A DNA stretch of 64,000 bases, taken from assembly GCA_009760855.2 (NCBI GenBank), contig WPIO01000015.1:389001-453000 (forward strand). Direction: 5' to 3'. This DNA is from Cristatella mucedo. Its lineage: Eukaryota > Bryozoa > Phylactolaemata > Cristatellidae. Shown here piece after piece: positions 11,423-21,937 of this stretch. Both the position numbers and the translations under genes were made by a program. Under the pieces are notes generated by a model. The model saw only the letters and a list, made by a program, of their open reading frames with translations, was not told the DNA's origin and ran no database searches. Within the stretch, counting starts at the first letter, position 1. Every line of letters begins with the position of its first letter.

Positions 11423-12012
11423 TGCGATGGAGGCGAGCCGCACTAAGCGCTTGCTCGGAGAACCTCGGTCCGAGCAGCTGCCGCCGCAGCAGCGCTCGCT
11501 CGCAGCCCGGGCCGGCGATGGCAAGCGACGGCTGACAGGCGCCACGCGCGAGCCATATGTCAATCGGTTGACGGGCGGCCATTAGCGACGGCGTGTCGGC
11601 GGCGGCAGCGCAGGCCTGGCCACCGGCGGCACGCCCGTGAGTCACAGCTGCAACTTTGAAGAAGGTGGCGGCCCATCGGGCTGGTGCGTCTGCAAATGCT
11701 GTATTATAGTGGCAGCCATTGTATCGGCGCTGCGTCGCGGTCGGACGCGAGCGGCGAAAATTGCAGGAGCACTTACACGCCGAACGCGGGCGACTGCAGC
11801 CGGCGCTCCGCGGTCGCTGAGAGCCGCGGAGCGCGAGGGCGCGAAGCGGGCCTCGCCGCCGCGCCTGGCAGCGACGGCGGTCGTAAGGGACCGCGCCAGC
11901 CGTCCCACCCCCCCCCCCCGCTGCTCAGTACCGCGTTGAGACCCGGACCGCTGCGGCGCTAGGCCGTATTCTCCGTAGGCAGGAGGAGGGGCGCTCTAAC
12001 AGCGCTAGCAGG
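11423..12012. other. CpG-rich unassigned sequence
   Basis: Dense CpG. A donor-like CCC|GTGAGTCAC lies at about 11635 and a C10 run at about 11911-11920. This may be another promoter or non-coding first exon; no coding domain is recognised. Confidence 0.3.
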
Positions 12013-12219
12013 GCGCAGGGCAGCGGTTCTCAACTTGTGGGTCGCGACCCCTTTGGCGGTCGAACGAACCTTTCACAGCAGGGTCGCCTAAGACCGTTGG
12101 AAAACGCGAACTTCCACATTTCGCACACAATTATTTTACAGTTGGGGGTCGCCGCAGCATGAAGCAGTGTATTGAAGGAGGTCGCGGAGTCGGGTAGGTC
12201 GAGAACCACTGGCGCAGGA
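12013..12219 (-). mobile_element. SPIN-like hAT MITE with 8-bp target-site duplication
   Basis: The element spans 12021-12211 (191 bp). It begins CAGCGGTTCTCAAC and ends GTCGAGAACCACTG, giving hAT-type terminal inverted repeats. It is flanked by GCGCAGGG (12013-12020) and GCGCAGGA (12212-12219), an 8-bp duplication with one mismatch, the expected hAT signature. The subterminal words GTGGGTCGCGACCCCTTT and GGGTCGCCTAAGACC, and GGGGGTCGCCGCAGCATG near the other end, match my recollection of the SPIN consensus in reverse orientation. The middle is deleted, so it is non-autonomous. Confidence 0.85.
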
Positions 12220-12349
12220 GAGGGCGCCGAAACCCCACCCAGGACGGGGCTGAAGGGGCGCGAAGGAATGAACTGTCTCAGATGACATTTCAGACGCTCA
12301 AGCCCTCGCCTCCCTGCTGTAGTTGCAGGAGCTTTGCGTTGAAGAAACG

Positions 12350-12493
12350 TGTGATTCGTTTGTGTAGAGCCCTAAGAGAACCTAATTCCGTTTCAGGTGC
12401 TTCACGCATACGCCGCGCAGATCGAGCCCACGACCTCGGCGACCCAACCAAGGTCGGGCCGAGCAGCTTAACCGCTGGGCTCAGCCAGCGCCC
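12350..12493 (-). mobile_element. tRNA-derived SINE (family T) with L2-like tail
   Basis: On the minus strand the element starts with a tRNA-like head: CTGAGCCCAGCGGTTAAGCTG as box A, then GAGGTCGTGGGCTCGATC as box B. It continues into GTGAAGCACCTGAAACGG and TTAGGTTCTCTTAGGGCTCT. The latter part mimics the family A LINE 3' end (GTAAAGCGCCTAGAAAG ... GAGTTCTCTGAGGGCGCT). Such tail sharing is how SINEs borrow LINE reverse transcriptase. Confidence 0.7.
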
Positions 12494-12519
12494 TTAGCCC
12501 ACGTCGTAGACCTGGCACC

Positions 12520-12970
12520 TCATTTTCGGTTTCTGCCGGGCTTCCATCGAGGCTGTGCGCCGGGCTCAGAGAGCTGCTTCAGAGGAAGCTTGTCCCATGA
12601 CTCGCCGCCGTCGTGCACATTAGCCAGTTTCTTCGCAGGTTGTCTATTGATTTCGTCACAGATTGGGCTAAACAGGAGGCGATCTTGGGGCCCACTGGGC
12701 GGCGAGCGTTTGGTTCGGTTTCCCAGAGGTGCCAACTTTTCTTTTGCTTGCTACGAGGGCGGAACTTGTACGTACCAAAAATGGAAGTAGCAACCAATCT
12801 TACTGTCGCTAATCCTGGCGACGTCAAGCACTGAAAGGCGACCGACGCAGTAACGGTGAAAGCTAAAGCGGTAGCTCCGAGTGTTGAAATCGGAAAACCC
12901 CATCTAATGCTTGCCATGCCAGATTTTGTTATATCATACAAAAGCATGTGATGCGCTGATTTCTCGCCAG
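12520..12970. other. unassigned; 122-codon minus frame of unknown nature
   Basis: A minus-strand frame (12579-12947) is open for 122 codons and includes a hydrophobic N-terminal third and a stretch K-K-S-W-H-L-W-E-T-E-P-N. I do not recognise it. Length alone is not significant in this GC range. Confidence 0.25.
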
Positions 12971-13390
12971 TTGATTATGGCTGAAAATGTGAAGGACGAA
13001 GTCGTCTTCCCGCTAATGGAGTCTCAGGAGCCTGTGATCTATGAAACTAACTTCGAGACCTGCTTTGCATAAAGTGCTGCTGCGAAGGACTGCTTCACCG
13101 CTGCAAGTCAAGTTGTTCAATGTACATTTGCCCTTGCTCAGGACGGTCTTCTTACGAATAAGTGGACATCTGCCAACCCTCATTACGTGCCCGATGAGGA
13201 TCCACGTATCTGAGATGATGGATAATGCACGGATATTACCATTTGTCATAAGCCGATGCTTGACGATGGCCGATACGACTACTTGCCGATCGCGAAAGCT
13301 GTACGTTTCCACATTGTGTATCCAATTTTCTACTTTTATCCGATAGAACGACCTTTTGTGCGCATCTTCTTGTCACCGTGGCGGCCGTAA
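12971..13390 (+). pseudogene. possible degraded coding exon, unknown family
   Basis: An acceptor-like CTGATTTCTCGCCAG ends at 12970. From ATG 12977 one frame reads protein-like for 137 codons (M-A-E-N-V-K-D-E-V-V-F-P-L-M-E-S at the start), broken by TAA 13070, TGA 13211 and TAA 13223, and ending at TAA 13388. There is no frameshift, only stops. Residues after the last internal stop include L-P-I-A-K-A-V-R-F-H-I-V-Y-P-I-F. I recognise no family. It may be a relic of a host gene or transposon protein, or chance. Confidence 0.3.
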
Positions 13391-15247
13391 AAGCAAAGGG
13401 TCTGGATTTTCTGCTTCAATTCTCATTTACCTAAACGTTAAAGTCGCCTCTAGAGTCTTCCCATGGGTTAGCCTACATTTTCGCTTCACTCAGATCTGCA
13501 ATTTCCAAACCGTGTTTATAGCGGGAAGGCTGTGATTAGAGCAGCTTTTTCCAGTCCAATATCGTGCTAACGTGTGTTATAAATTTTAAAGTAAACTATA
13601 AATGGTAGTTATATAGCATGGCATTTCCGCGAGGCTTGGCGGAACAACCCAATAAATAATGAAAAATGTCCATGGCAACTTGGAATACTGATAACTTGTT
13701 AAGATAAATAGAGGTGTTGGGGTACGTCATCCGAACGGAACTTGGTCTGAAGTACCGAGGCAGTGGTAGTGCTAGTCTAAGCCGACTGACAACTAATGTC
13801 GGCACAATTCGGGGTCTTGTAATTACTGCCAGAGACTTGCCGACAGAGCACCAATGCACGCTGGAATTTTGATAGGAATGCAGGTGCAAAGCGGGTGGCC
13901 CATATCTTCAGAAAACAGTTAGCTTTTTCATAGATTATGGCAGAAATTATGCTTGGCAGTTATAATCCATGATCCAAGACTAATGAATATAAGTATTAAT
14001 TTGGCTGATTGAGTTGGGGCTATTTCACTATTGATATCTCATTAATTTTGATTAAGCTTGCGGTTGCGAACGTCCATGCATATTTGTATTTGTTATCGTT
14101 AAAATGCATCAGCATTTCTATTAAAAAGCTTCAAGATCATTCTCGTCGAGAATAGTGCTCAACCATTTCGGTTTCTTACAATATTGGCTGACATGGATAC
14201 TAGAGCAAACTCCATAAGGCGATCTATAAATAAGACCAGTGACTGCTTTCCATAGACGATCAACCTTACAAAAATTATGTCGTAGGCTGATGCTAGAAAA
14301 GTTACCGATGTGTATGCGCCCATTTTGAATACATGCTGGTTTTTGAAGGGTTGTGTCGTGTCGTAGTAGTTCATTTGTTAGTAGTTAAATATTTAATTTA
14401 ATTCTGGTCGAAAGTGATATTGAGCAATGGAGGCAAAGCAAATATTCTCACGTGGACAGTATCTCTCTGTCAATGATATCGAGTTTTCACGATTCGCATG
14501 TGACTGAGGATGCAGATGAGTGTTCAAGGTGTAAACTTAATTAAACTTACATGCATTCACGTACGTGTTACTGAGTAATGATAAGAGATGATAGATTGCG
14601 ATTGTAGGAGAACATTTGGTCGAATGGTTCGAGTGAGTGTGCGACCTTTGATGAGATCAACGCCACGTACTTGAGCAAAAAGAGAGCACGAGTCAGCCCA
14701 TGCACACAAGTCGGTGGTGAGGACATCAAATAAGTTATAAAGAATTAGTGGTAAAATCACAGAAACGAATAAGGATAAGTATATTGTTCAAATAGTTAAA
14801 ATGCCACAAGAGAAATCGTAGATAGAGGAAGGCTTTTTCATAGAGGACGATATACTTCTGCCACCATTGGGAGCCTGTTGTCGGAGGAACTGGAAACGAT
14901 AGATGTGAAAGACTGCTTCGAGGAGACTGTAAAGCAAAAGCTTGAATTTGAAGGATGAGCTCTTGATGATGCTGGTTCTACAATCAGTGTAACCTTTGTC
15001 AAGCTCGCTGACCCTTTTGGATCATCTCACCATCTCACTTAATATTCCCTTTCAGTCGAAGGTGCAGTTTATCTTTGAGTTTTCCATTAACATAAAATTG
15101 GAAGCATAGGTGCTGAGAAGTTTTTTAAATCTGTTTATGATGCGTATTTACTTAATCTTAACCCACACTAAGCCAATAGCCTTGGTCTAGTCAAAGGTTA
15201 CAGCTTTTCTCCACATTCGGAGTTATATTATATTTTTTGGTAGTACC

Positions 15248-15497
15248 TACTTAGGACAGCATTTAGTGGGTCACTGTGTACTTATTGCGTGCTGACACTG
15301 TGCATGCTGCCACTAACCACATTTGCATGCTGACCCTATGCATGTCACCTGTAACCATGTTATTCATGTAGTTTATCAAGCATGATATTACTCACCATTC
15401 AATTGCATTTCTCTTTGCAGCAAATATAAAGCGCCTAGAAAGAGATTAAGTTCTCGGAGGGTGCTTTATCAAGTGCATTATTATTATTATAAGGACT
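15248..15497 (+). mobile_element. L2 (family A) 3' UTR and tail inside repeat copy 1
   Basis: 5'-truncated copy from GACAGCATTTAGTGGGTC through CATGCTGCCACTAACCAC to AAATATAAAGCGCCTAGAAA ... ATCAAGTGCATTATTATTATT. The flanks resume the direct repeat. AGGAC/AAGGAC on both sides may be the target-site duplication, though the left one overlaps the element's own GGACAGC. Confidence 0.85.
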
Positions 15498-15940
15498 GAC
15501 AATATTAATCTTATTTATTTTATACTCTGCAAGTTTCATACATAAAATGCATAACCCAGATGCAAAACAATATAGCTTAATCTTGTTTGCACAAAACTCA
15601 AGCATCTACAGAACGACTTTAATAGAATTAAGCATGAACAGTTACCTACTGTTCAGAGACACCCCAATAATTCAGCCACATAATTCATTCATTAATACTA
15701 ATTTTAGAATCTTATCCTATTTCTCCAGCGAGCTTATGTTACTATACTAGACAGCTGAATAGTAATAACTAAGTGAGTGTAGCGAGAAACCTAGTAAAAT
15801 ATTTTAGATCTAGTCTGGTCATTTATTACTACTACAGCCTACATATGGACATCTTACTTATACACTAAATATAAAACAGAGCAGTTCTTAAGGATTAAAT
15901 AAATATTAAATCGCTTCGTAATGCAAATCTTTAGACTTAC

Positions 15941-15973
15941 TTGCTAGGGCGTCTGTCTGTCTGGCAACTGCTT
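15941..15973 (-). other. exon-like 33-nt block, repeat copy 1
   Basis: On the minus strand TTTATTTCCATTGCAG precedes 33 nt that are followed by GTAAGTCTG, so both borders fit splice consensus. In the phase-1 frame it reads A-V-A-R-Q-T-D-A-L-A. The equivalent blocks in copies 2 and 3 have the same length and remain open in the same phase. Function unknown; could be chance conserved in a young repeat. Confidence 0.25.
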
Positions 15974-16435
15974 CTGCAATGGAAATAAAATTTCACGTCA
16001 ATACACCAGTAATAAGAAAATATCAACTAAATTATTCCCTACCTGCCACATCATGAACACACTTCCTAGTTATAAAGCTTGCTCTTTCTGAATTTAGCTC
16101 ATTCTCAAGTTGAGTAAATCAAAACTAATTCGTCGTTTTAAAAATGATCTCATTACTGTATCTCTTTTGCTGCATATAGAACATTGTTAGAAAGAGATTA
16201 GGCTACTAGACGGCCCAATTTAGATGAGTCATTACTATTTTTATTATCACTTTGATAGGTGGCATAGAGCTTGTTTTGTATTTTAGGCAATATTAATATA
16301 TTCTTTTTGTATAATATTCAATTTGAGGACATCAGTAATCAAGCGTCCACCCGGCAAACATTTAGTTGATCAGTCGTTGCTTTTTTAGATTAATCTTTTA
16401 ATGACAGCTACAGCCGAATATAAGCATCATAAAAG

Positions 16436-17282
16436 TTGTATTGTATTCCATTTGCCCGAATTAATTTTACTGGAAGACTAGTCCAAAGGAGAACCAAAAA
16501 AGACCAAGCTCGAAAGTTCTTCTCGCCGACCTGCACAGGCTACCAGTCAAGCGACGGATCGATTTCAAGGATATGTCGCTCACTTTTAGGTCACTTTATT
16601 CTTTGGCCCCATTCTATCTCTCAGATCGACTCCGCCAATAGGCCAAGCATCGTACCACCCGCTTTTTGGAATCCAACAGTTTACCAATATATCGTACAAA
16701 CCTCAAATCCTTTGGAGACCGTGCATTTAGTTCCTATACTGCTTAAGCCTGGAAGACCCTCCTGACTTGCGTCAGAACACTGCCTGACTCGACCACATTT
16801 AAAAAGAACTTAAAGCACACCTATTAAGGACAACATTAAGTGGGTCCCTGTGATTCGTCCTTCATGTGCTTATGCGTGCTGACAATGTGCATGCTTCCAC
16901 TAACCAAATTTGCAGCTGACCCTGTGAATATCACCCCTAACCATGTTATTCATGCTGTTTATAGTTTTGGTGAGCCGTAATGGCTCACAAGGTAAGGTGC
17001 TTGCTTTTCACAACCTTGGCCCTGAGGTCGTGGGTTCGAATCCTGGGGCGGGCGATCCTTTATCGCCGCTGCAAGCGGTGGTGATAGCCGTCAAGGCTCT
17101 TCTGTCACTATACAAAAAGTGGCTTTTAAATCAGCTTGTATTTATTCATTTCTTGATTTATTAATCAATCACTCACCGTTCAATCGCGTTTCCCTTAGCA
17201 GCAAATATAAAGCACCTAGGAAGAGATTTAGTTCTCTGAGGGCGCTTTATCGAGGGCATTATTATTATTAATATATTATTAT
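16436..17282 (+). mobile_element. L2 (family A) fragment split by a SINE
   Basis: RT C-terminal region (CTTCTCGCCGACCTGCACAGGC, CAAATCCTTTGGAGACCG) and 3' UTR run to about 16963. After the SINE at 16965-17155 the L2 resumes at about 17158 and ends with AAATATAAAGCACCTAGGAA ... GGCATTATTATTATT at 17280. The RT region is non-coding because of stops. Confidence 0.85.
16965..17155 (+). mobile_element. tRNA-derived SINE (family S), inserted in L2
   Basis: Starts near GAGCCGTAATGGCTCACAAG (box A TGGCTCACAAGG at 16980-16991) and has a perfect box B, GGTTCGAATCC, at 17033-17043. The body is GCGATCCTTTATCGCCGCTG, CAAGCGGTGGTGATAGCCG, TCAAGGCTCTTCTGTCACTA and TACAAAAAGTGGC. It is a pol III SINE rather than a tRNA gene: the box A-B distance is long and no acceptor stem closes. 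It interrupts a family A L2. Confidence 0.85.
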
Positions 17283-17930
17283 CATTACCACGGAGAACAA
17301 ACGCTGTGACACTCCACAAGTGACTGGTCTGATGGATGAGACATTCGGTAGCCAGCAGACTTCGTCTCAAGCAACAAAGAGAAAGTAAGAAGCACATCGG
17401 AGTCTGGAGAGCAGTTTGGGTAGTGATTATTGAGAAAGTAGGACAGCTCAGGAAAGGCTGCAAAGGATAAGCAAGGGAGTAGATGTCGTTGCCTGAGAAT
17501 CGTGGAAGCGAGCTCCACAGCCAAGGACCTGCAGAGCTAAAGCTTCGGTTGCCAACGGTCTTTAAGCGGAGGAAAGAAACAGCTAATTTATTGTTCACAT
17601 TAGACCTGAGGGCCCCAAGAGGCTGAAACTGCTGCAGCACTTCAGCTAGGTACGAAGTAGCCAAGCCGTGGCCGGCCTTGTGGGTCAGGGTGAGAACTTT
17701 ACTCTGTATCCGTAGACCAACCGTCTTTTATCCTAGCTCTTTAGGCAAAGGAGACACGTGCTCAAACCTCCGGGACTGGAAGATTACCTTTGCAGCCGAA
17801 TATATAGCCAGCTGCAGTGGCCCTAGTTGCTTTCTTTGGTAGCTCAGCCAAAAGGAAATAACAATACTGAAGCCGAGGCTGAACCAAGGAGCCAGTTAAA
17901 TTGTTTGCAAGCGACTGTGGAAGACAGCCT
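17283..17930 (-). mobile_element. L2-like LINE family B fragment
   Basis: Minus-strand copy collinear with the plus-strand copy at 29.9-30.5 kb. It encodes, with breaks, L-R-S-N-V-N-N-K-L-A-V-S-F-L-R-L-K-T-V-G followed by R-S-F-S-S-A-G-P and a W-x-S-L-P block, the usual C-terminus of L2-clade ORF2. It continues through CAGTGGCCCTAGTTGCTTTC and GAAGCCGAGGCTGAACCAAGG. It lies back to back with family A copies on both sides. Confidence 0.8.
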
Positions 17931-17934
17931 CTTT

Positions 17935-18425
17935 CGCTCCAGGCTACCTGTCAGATCTACCTAAACACCAGGCCAGACGTCATACTTACTACTGATTGGA
18001 AGCTAACTGTTTACCTATATCTCGTTCATATCTCAAATCCCATGGAGACCGTGCATTTAGTTCGTATGCTCCCAGATCCTGGAACTCAATCTTGACTTGC
18101 TTCACGGGATTCCCTTACTTGATGGCATTTAAAAAGAAATTAAAAACGCACCTTTTCATGACAGCATTTAGTGGGTCCCCGTGGTTCGGCCGTAATGAGC
18201 CTAACGTGCTAACACTTTTGCATGCTTCCACTAATCAAACTTGCATGCTGACCCTGTGCTTGTCACCCCTAACCTCGTTCCTTATGTTTCTTGTCCAGCG
18301 CAATACGACTCACCACTCGATCGCTTTTCCTTTGCAGCAAATGTAAAGCGCCTGGAAAAATTGCGTTCTCGGAGAGTGCATTGTCAAGTGTATCATTATC
18401 ATCACTACTGTTATTATGAAAAGAC
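17935..18425 (+). mobile_element. L2 (family A) 3' fragment with tail
   Basis: Runs from the C-terminal region (CTACCTGTCAGATCTACCTA, ATCTCAAATCCCATGGAGACC) through GACAGCATTTAGTGGGTCCC to AAATGTAAAGCGCCTGGAAA ... CAAGTGTATCATTATCATC. It adjoins the inverted family B copy on its left. Confidence 0.85.
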
Positions 18426-18781
18426 CTGGGTCACGCGAAGGCGCCAACTGGTGCATAGTTCAGCCAGGTATGTACGAGCCAAGATAAGGCGCCTTGTTAT
18501 ATGCTTAGGTATTCTTGGATTGTGAGGTTGTCAGGACTGACCGCTGTTTCATACGTGTTATGAAACGTTTAGTCTCAACTGAGACGTTTTGAACTTTGCT
18601 ATTGATTGTGATGCATTGAGGCATGCCACGACCATCGTAAATAAAATTATGTTTCTGCCCCGAAGTTGTTCGATGCTTCGTCCTTCAGCACTTCACACTA
18701 GAATCTAAACTTGGCGGCGAATGTGAATGTGCAGGAGCCTTTCCGGTGCAATGCATAGCCTTAATTGTGGTAAATGGACAC

Positions 18782-18890
18782 GATAATAATAATAATAATG
18801 CACTTGATAAAGCGCCCTCAGAGAACTCAATCTCTCTCTAGGCGCTTTATGTTTGCTGCAGAGGGAATTATCAACAAAACTAATCCCAAA
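18782..18890 (-). mobile_element. L2 (family A) tail
   Basis: Reverse-orientation tail: (AAT)n, then TGCACTTGATAAAGCGCCCTC, AGAGAACTCAATCTCTCTCT, AGGCGCTTTATGTTTGCTGC. Only the terminal 100 bp are present. Confidence 0.85.
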
Positions 18891-20814
18891 CCATAACAGC
18901 TGTCTATTTTAAAAGTATTGGTTAAGATTTATCTACAAAACCCTTCGGGCACTCGAATGAAAGTGTCTTTAAAGAGCTATCTCACACCGTTTGTCATTTA
19001 TAAACTCCTAACGTCTAGGCAGTTATAAAATTGTGGAAGCAACACCAGCCTTTGTACGACGTTTAGAATAGGCCAGTGACCCTAACAAAACCAGGTAAAC
19101 AAAATTCCAGGGGGGCAATGTGCATGAATCAGTCGAAAAATTGAGGAACTCTTTATTTGATTCGGCATGGCTATCGGTCCAGTCAACAAATTCATCATGC
19201 AAAAGTCTCTTTGCATTTTTCGCTTTAGTCTCTTCTGCTCCTACAAGCGCAATATTCTGTATTATAAAACAGATAATCGACAAGCTTGGCTATACTACAA
19301 GCTCGGCAAACGCTGTGAGGATTTTTTACTTTAGAATTATCAAATGAGGTCGATTTTATAAGCTGTCCCTTTGTATGCTCTTTAACAGTACCAACCTTGA
19401 AACTATGTCGCAATCACACTCGATACATAACCTACCAAGTTGGTATCATATACCCTATGCATGAAAATCCTGCAGGTTTTGTCCGACTAGAGGAAATTCC
19501 TGACTGCTCGGGTACCCTCGGATGCCTGCACGTACTCATGACCAGATACTTACGCACTGATATGAACCTATAATTTACAGTATGTGCTATAGAAATTTTA
19601 GCTTTGATTCCACATTCGGAATTAAAGTGGAACAGGTTTATCCACAAAGAAAAAAATTGCTACGGATATGCTCGTGCAAGCATTACTTCTTATGACACGT
19701 TGAAACATAGCTCACTATGCCCTTTCTTCGGTTAGTTACTGGAAAACTGGGTTCGATGCTGCATTAAAGTTAAGCAATTACAAGTTTAATCAAACTTTTG
19801 ATGCAATCATGAGCTTCTCGTAAAAAATGTCTTCCACATATTTGCACAAATGATAGTTAGGTTCTTTGGAACAGCGATCCTCCAGCTATTGCTCAACCTA
19901 TCCATGCTAATCTAATTACTACAATTTAAAATTACAGAGTGCGCTAATTTGGGCTTAGATAAAAATCTTCACTCAGCTGTACTTGCTGATATTTAAGTAA
20001 CATTCCAAGTATAGGCCAGCAGGTATCTTGCTGTTTATTTAAGGCTCTTCGTCTCAGATAGTCAAAAGACGATTCTCAGACATGCATGATATAGTATAGT
20101 ACGCTTTCCGGATGAGTGAAAGCGATGCAAAATTATCTGGGAGATTCATTATATTAAAACAGGTAAATTATTATCTAAAACAGAAATGCTGAAGCTTAGC
20201 AACGCCTTTAAATGTGTGTTTATGCATTTTAGCTAAGTGTGGTCCGCTAAGTGTAGCGTGTTTTTTAAAGTTTTAACTACCTGCATAGGCAGTAAGCACA
20301 GGTACGAGTGGGTGTATATATGCAGGCAGAACAAGCCTTGTCAGGGACGGTTTATAGTGGCGTTTGGCGAAATACCAGATATAGTGGCACGTTGAGCTTA
20401 AAATGAGAAAAGAGCATTACCGTGTAAAAAATAACCATTAACCAATAACTTCGATAATATTTAGTATTTTTTGAAATTATTGCTCAAAATACTACCTCAA
20501 AGTGGAATGCTTATGAGAAAGCGAATGATTTTGCGATGAACCACGATAAACCTGCCGTTTGTAAAATAACCTAAACTAATCTGATGTTTCAATTCAGCAT
20601 GTAACGGACCTTGCGTTTCCCTTCTATCGGCTATAAGCCGCTGTGCAAGCGTCCCCCAGCTCAGACGGCTTCAGCAGGCTGAGCTAGAAGCACCCGTGTA
20701 ACTTTGCAACTGAGATTAACTTGTCGTACTTGAGATGAGCTCTGCGAAGCTCTGATTACAATTGCACAGTGCTGGTAAGATAACTCTTTCAAAGAATACT
20801 GTACTCTTAATCAC
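18891..20814. other. AT-rich unassigned sequence
   Basis: No repeat family recognised. Two overlapping minus-strand frames (19225-19413 and 19023-19283) each look mildly protein-like and are offset by one frame near 19230, which could mark an old frameshifted exon. I recognise no motif. Confidence 0.3.
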
Positions 20815-21695
20815 CTTACACTTTCGCTTAACTCATTCCTGCACTTATCGATTTTATTTATACCGGGAAGGATGTAATTAGGGCAGTACTTTTCAGTCCA
20901 ATATCGTGCTGAAGTGCGTGATTAAATTTGAAAACAAACTATAAATGGTCGTCGTAGAGTAAGAAATGTCTGCAAAGCTTGGCGAAACCCACTGGCCGAA
21001 ATAAAAGTCCATGGCAACTTGAAATACTGATTCACTTGATAAGCTCAATAGGGGTGTTGAGGGTACGTCGTCGGAACGGAACTTTGTCCGACACACCGTG
21101 GTAGTGGAGGTGCGAGTAGAAGCAGACTGACGACGAATGTCGGTGCAACTCGGGGACTCATAACTACGGCCAGTGGCTTGACGATGCAGCACCAATGCAC
21201 GCTGGAATTGCGATAGCAATGTAGTTACTAAGCGGGTCGCCCATATCCTCAGAAAACGTTCTGTTGTGCCGTAGATTGTGGAAGGATTGATGCTTGGCCG
21301 TTATTATTCAGGATCCAACACTAATGAATATAAGTAGTAATTTGGCTGGTTGAGAAGGCGGCCACTCGACTATTGATATCTCATTTATTATGATTAGGCT
21401 TGCTGGTGCGAACATCTATGCATACTTGTATTTCTTATCGTTAAAATGTGTCACAGCATTTCTATTAAAAAGCTTCAAGATCATTCTCGTCGAGAAAAGT
21501 ACTCAACCATGTTGGTTTAGTACGCTATTGGCTGACATGGATACTAGAGCTAACTCCAAAAGTCGTTCTAGAAATAGAACTGGTGACTGTTTTCCATAGA
21601 CTATAGAAAATACCAAAATAATGTCGTGGATTGATGCTACAAACGTTACAGCTGTTTCTGTGCCCATTTTGAACACATGCTGGTTTTTGAAGGGT
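20815..21695. repeat. long direct repeat, copy 2 part a
   Basis: Aligns with 13475-14370: CAGTCCAATATCGTGCT, GTCCATGGCAACTTG, CACCAATGCACGCTGGAATT, TCGTCGAGAA and CATGCTGGTTTTTGAAGGGT are shared. Part b of the same copy begins at 24590, so about 2.9 kb is present here that copy 1 lacks. Confidence 0.85.
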
Positions 21696-21762
21696 TAGCA
21701 ACTTGTTCTCAGAGCCTTCTCTTCAGTCGAAAATCATCCAAAGGATCAGAGCCACTCAATTT

Positions 21763-21764
21763 TA

Positions 21765-21799
<35 letters not shown>

Positions 21800-21937
21800 C
21801 TCATTTGTATGGCGCCCTAGGAGAACTTAATCACTATTCAGGCGCTTCACATGTGCCTCGTGGCTCGAGTCCACAACCTCGGCCAGACCTTGGTCGGGGC
21901 GAGCACATTAACTGCTGGACCAACCCAGCTCGGCGTT
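21763..21937 (-). mobile_element. tRNA-derived SINE (family T) plus (TA)n
   Basis: (TA)n at 21763-21798 is followed by a minus-strand SINE. The L2-like tail reads GGCGCCCTAGGAGAACTTAA and CAGGCGCTTCACATGTG on the plus strand. The tRNA-like head has box B (complement of GGCTCGAGTCC) and box A (complement of CCAGCAGTTAATGTGC). Same architecture as 12350-12493. Confidence 0.7.

Larger units (their letters stand above)
13475..16320. repeat. long direct repeat, copy 1
   Basis: Part a (13475-14370) aligns with 20815-21695, and part b (14345-16320) with 24590-26270 and 32340-34480, all in direct orientation. Diagnostic shared stretches are TAAAAAGCTTCAAGATCATT, TTGGCTGACATGGATACTAG, GAGTGTGCGACCTTTGAT, GATGCAAAACAATATAGCT and ACTATACTAGACAGCTGAA. 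No open frame is conserved among copies. Copy 1 carries an L2 insertion (15248-15497) absent from the other two, so the duplication is older than that insertion. Confidence 0.85.

Noticed and set aside
16980-17043. A tRNA gene, suggested by perfect box B
   Set aside because: The same sequence recurs with a constant 3' body at five sites and has no closed acceptor stem, so it is a SINE head.
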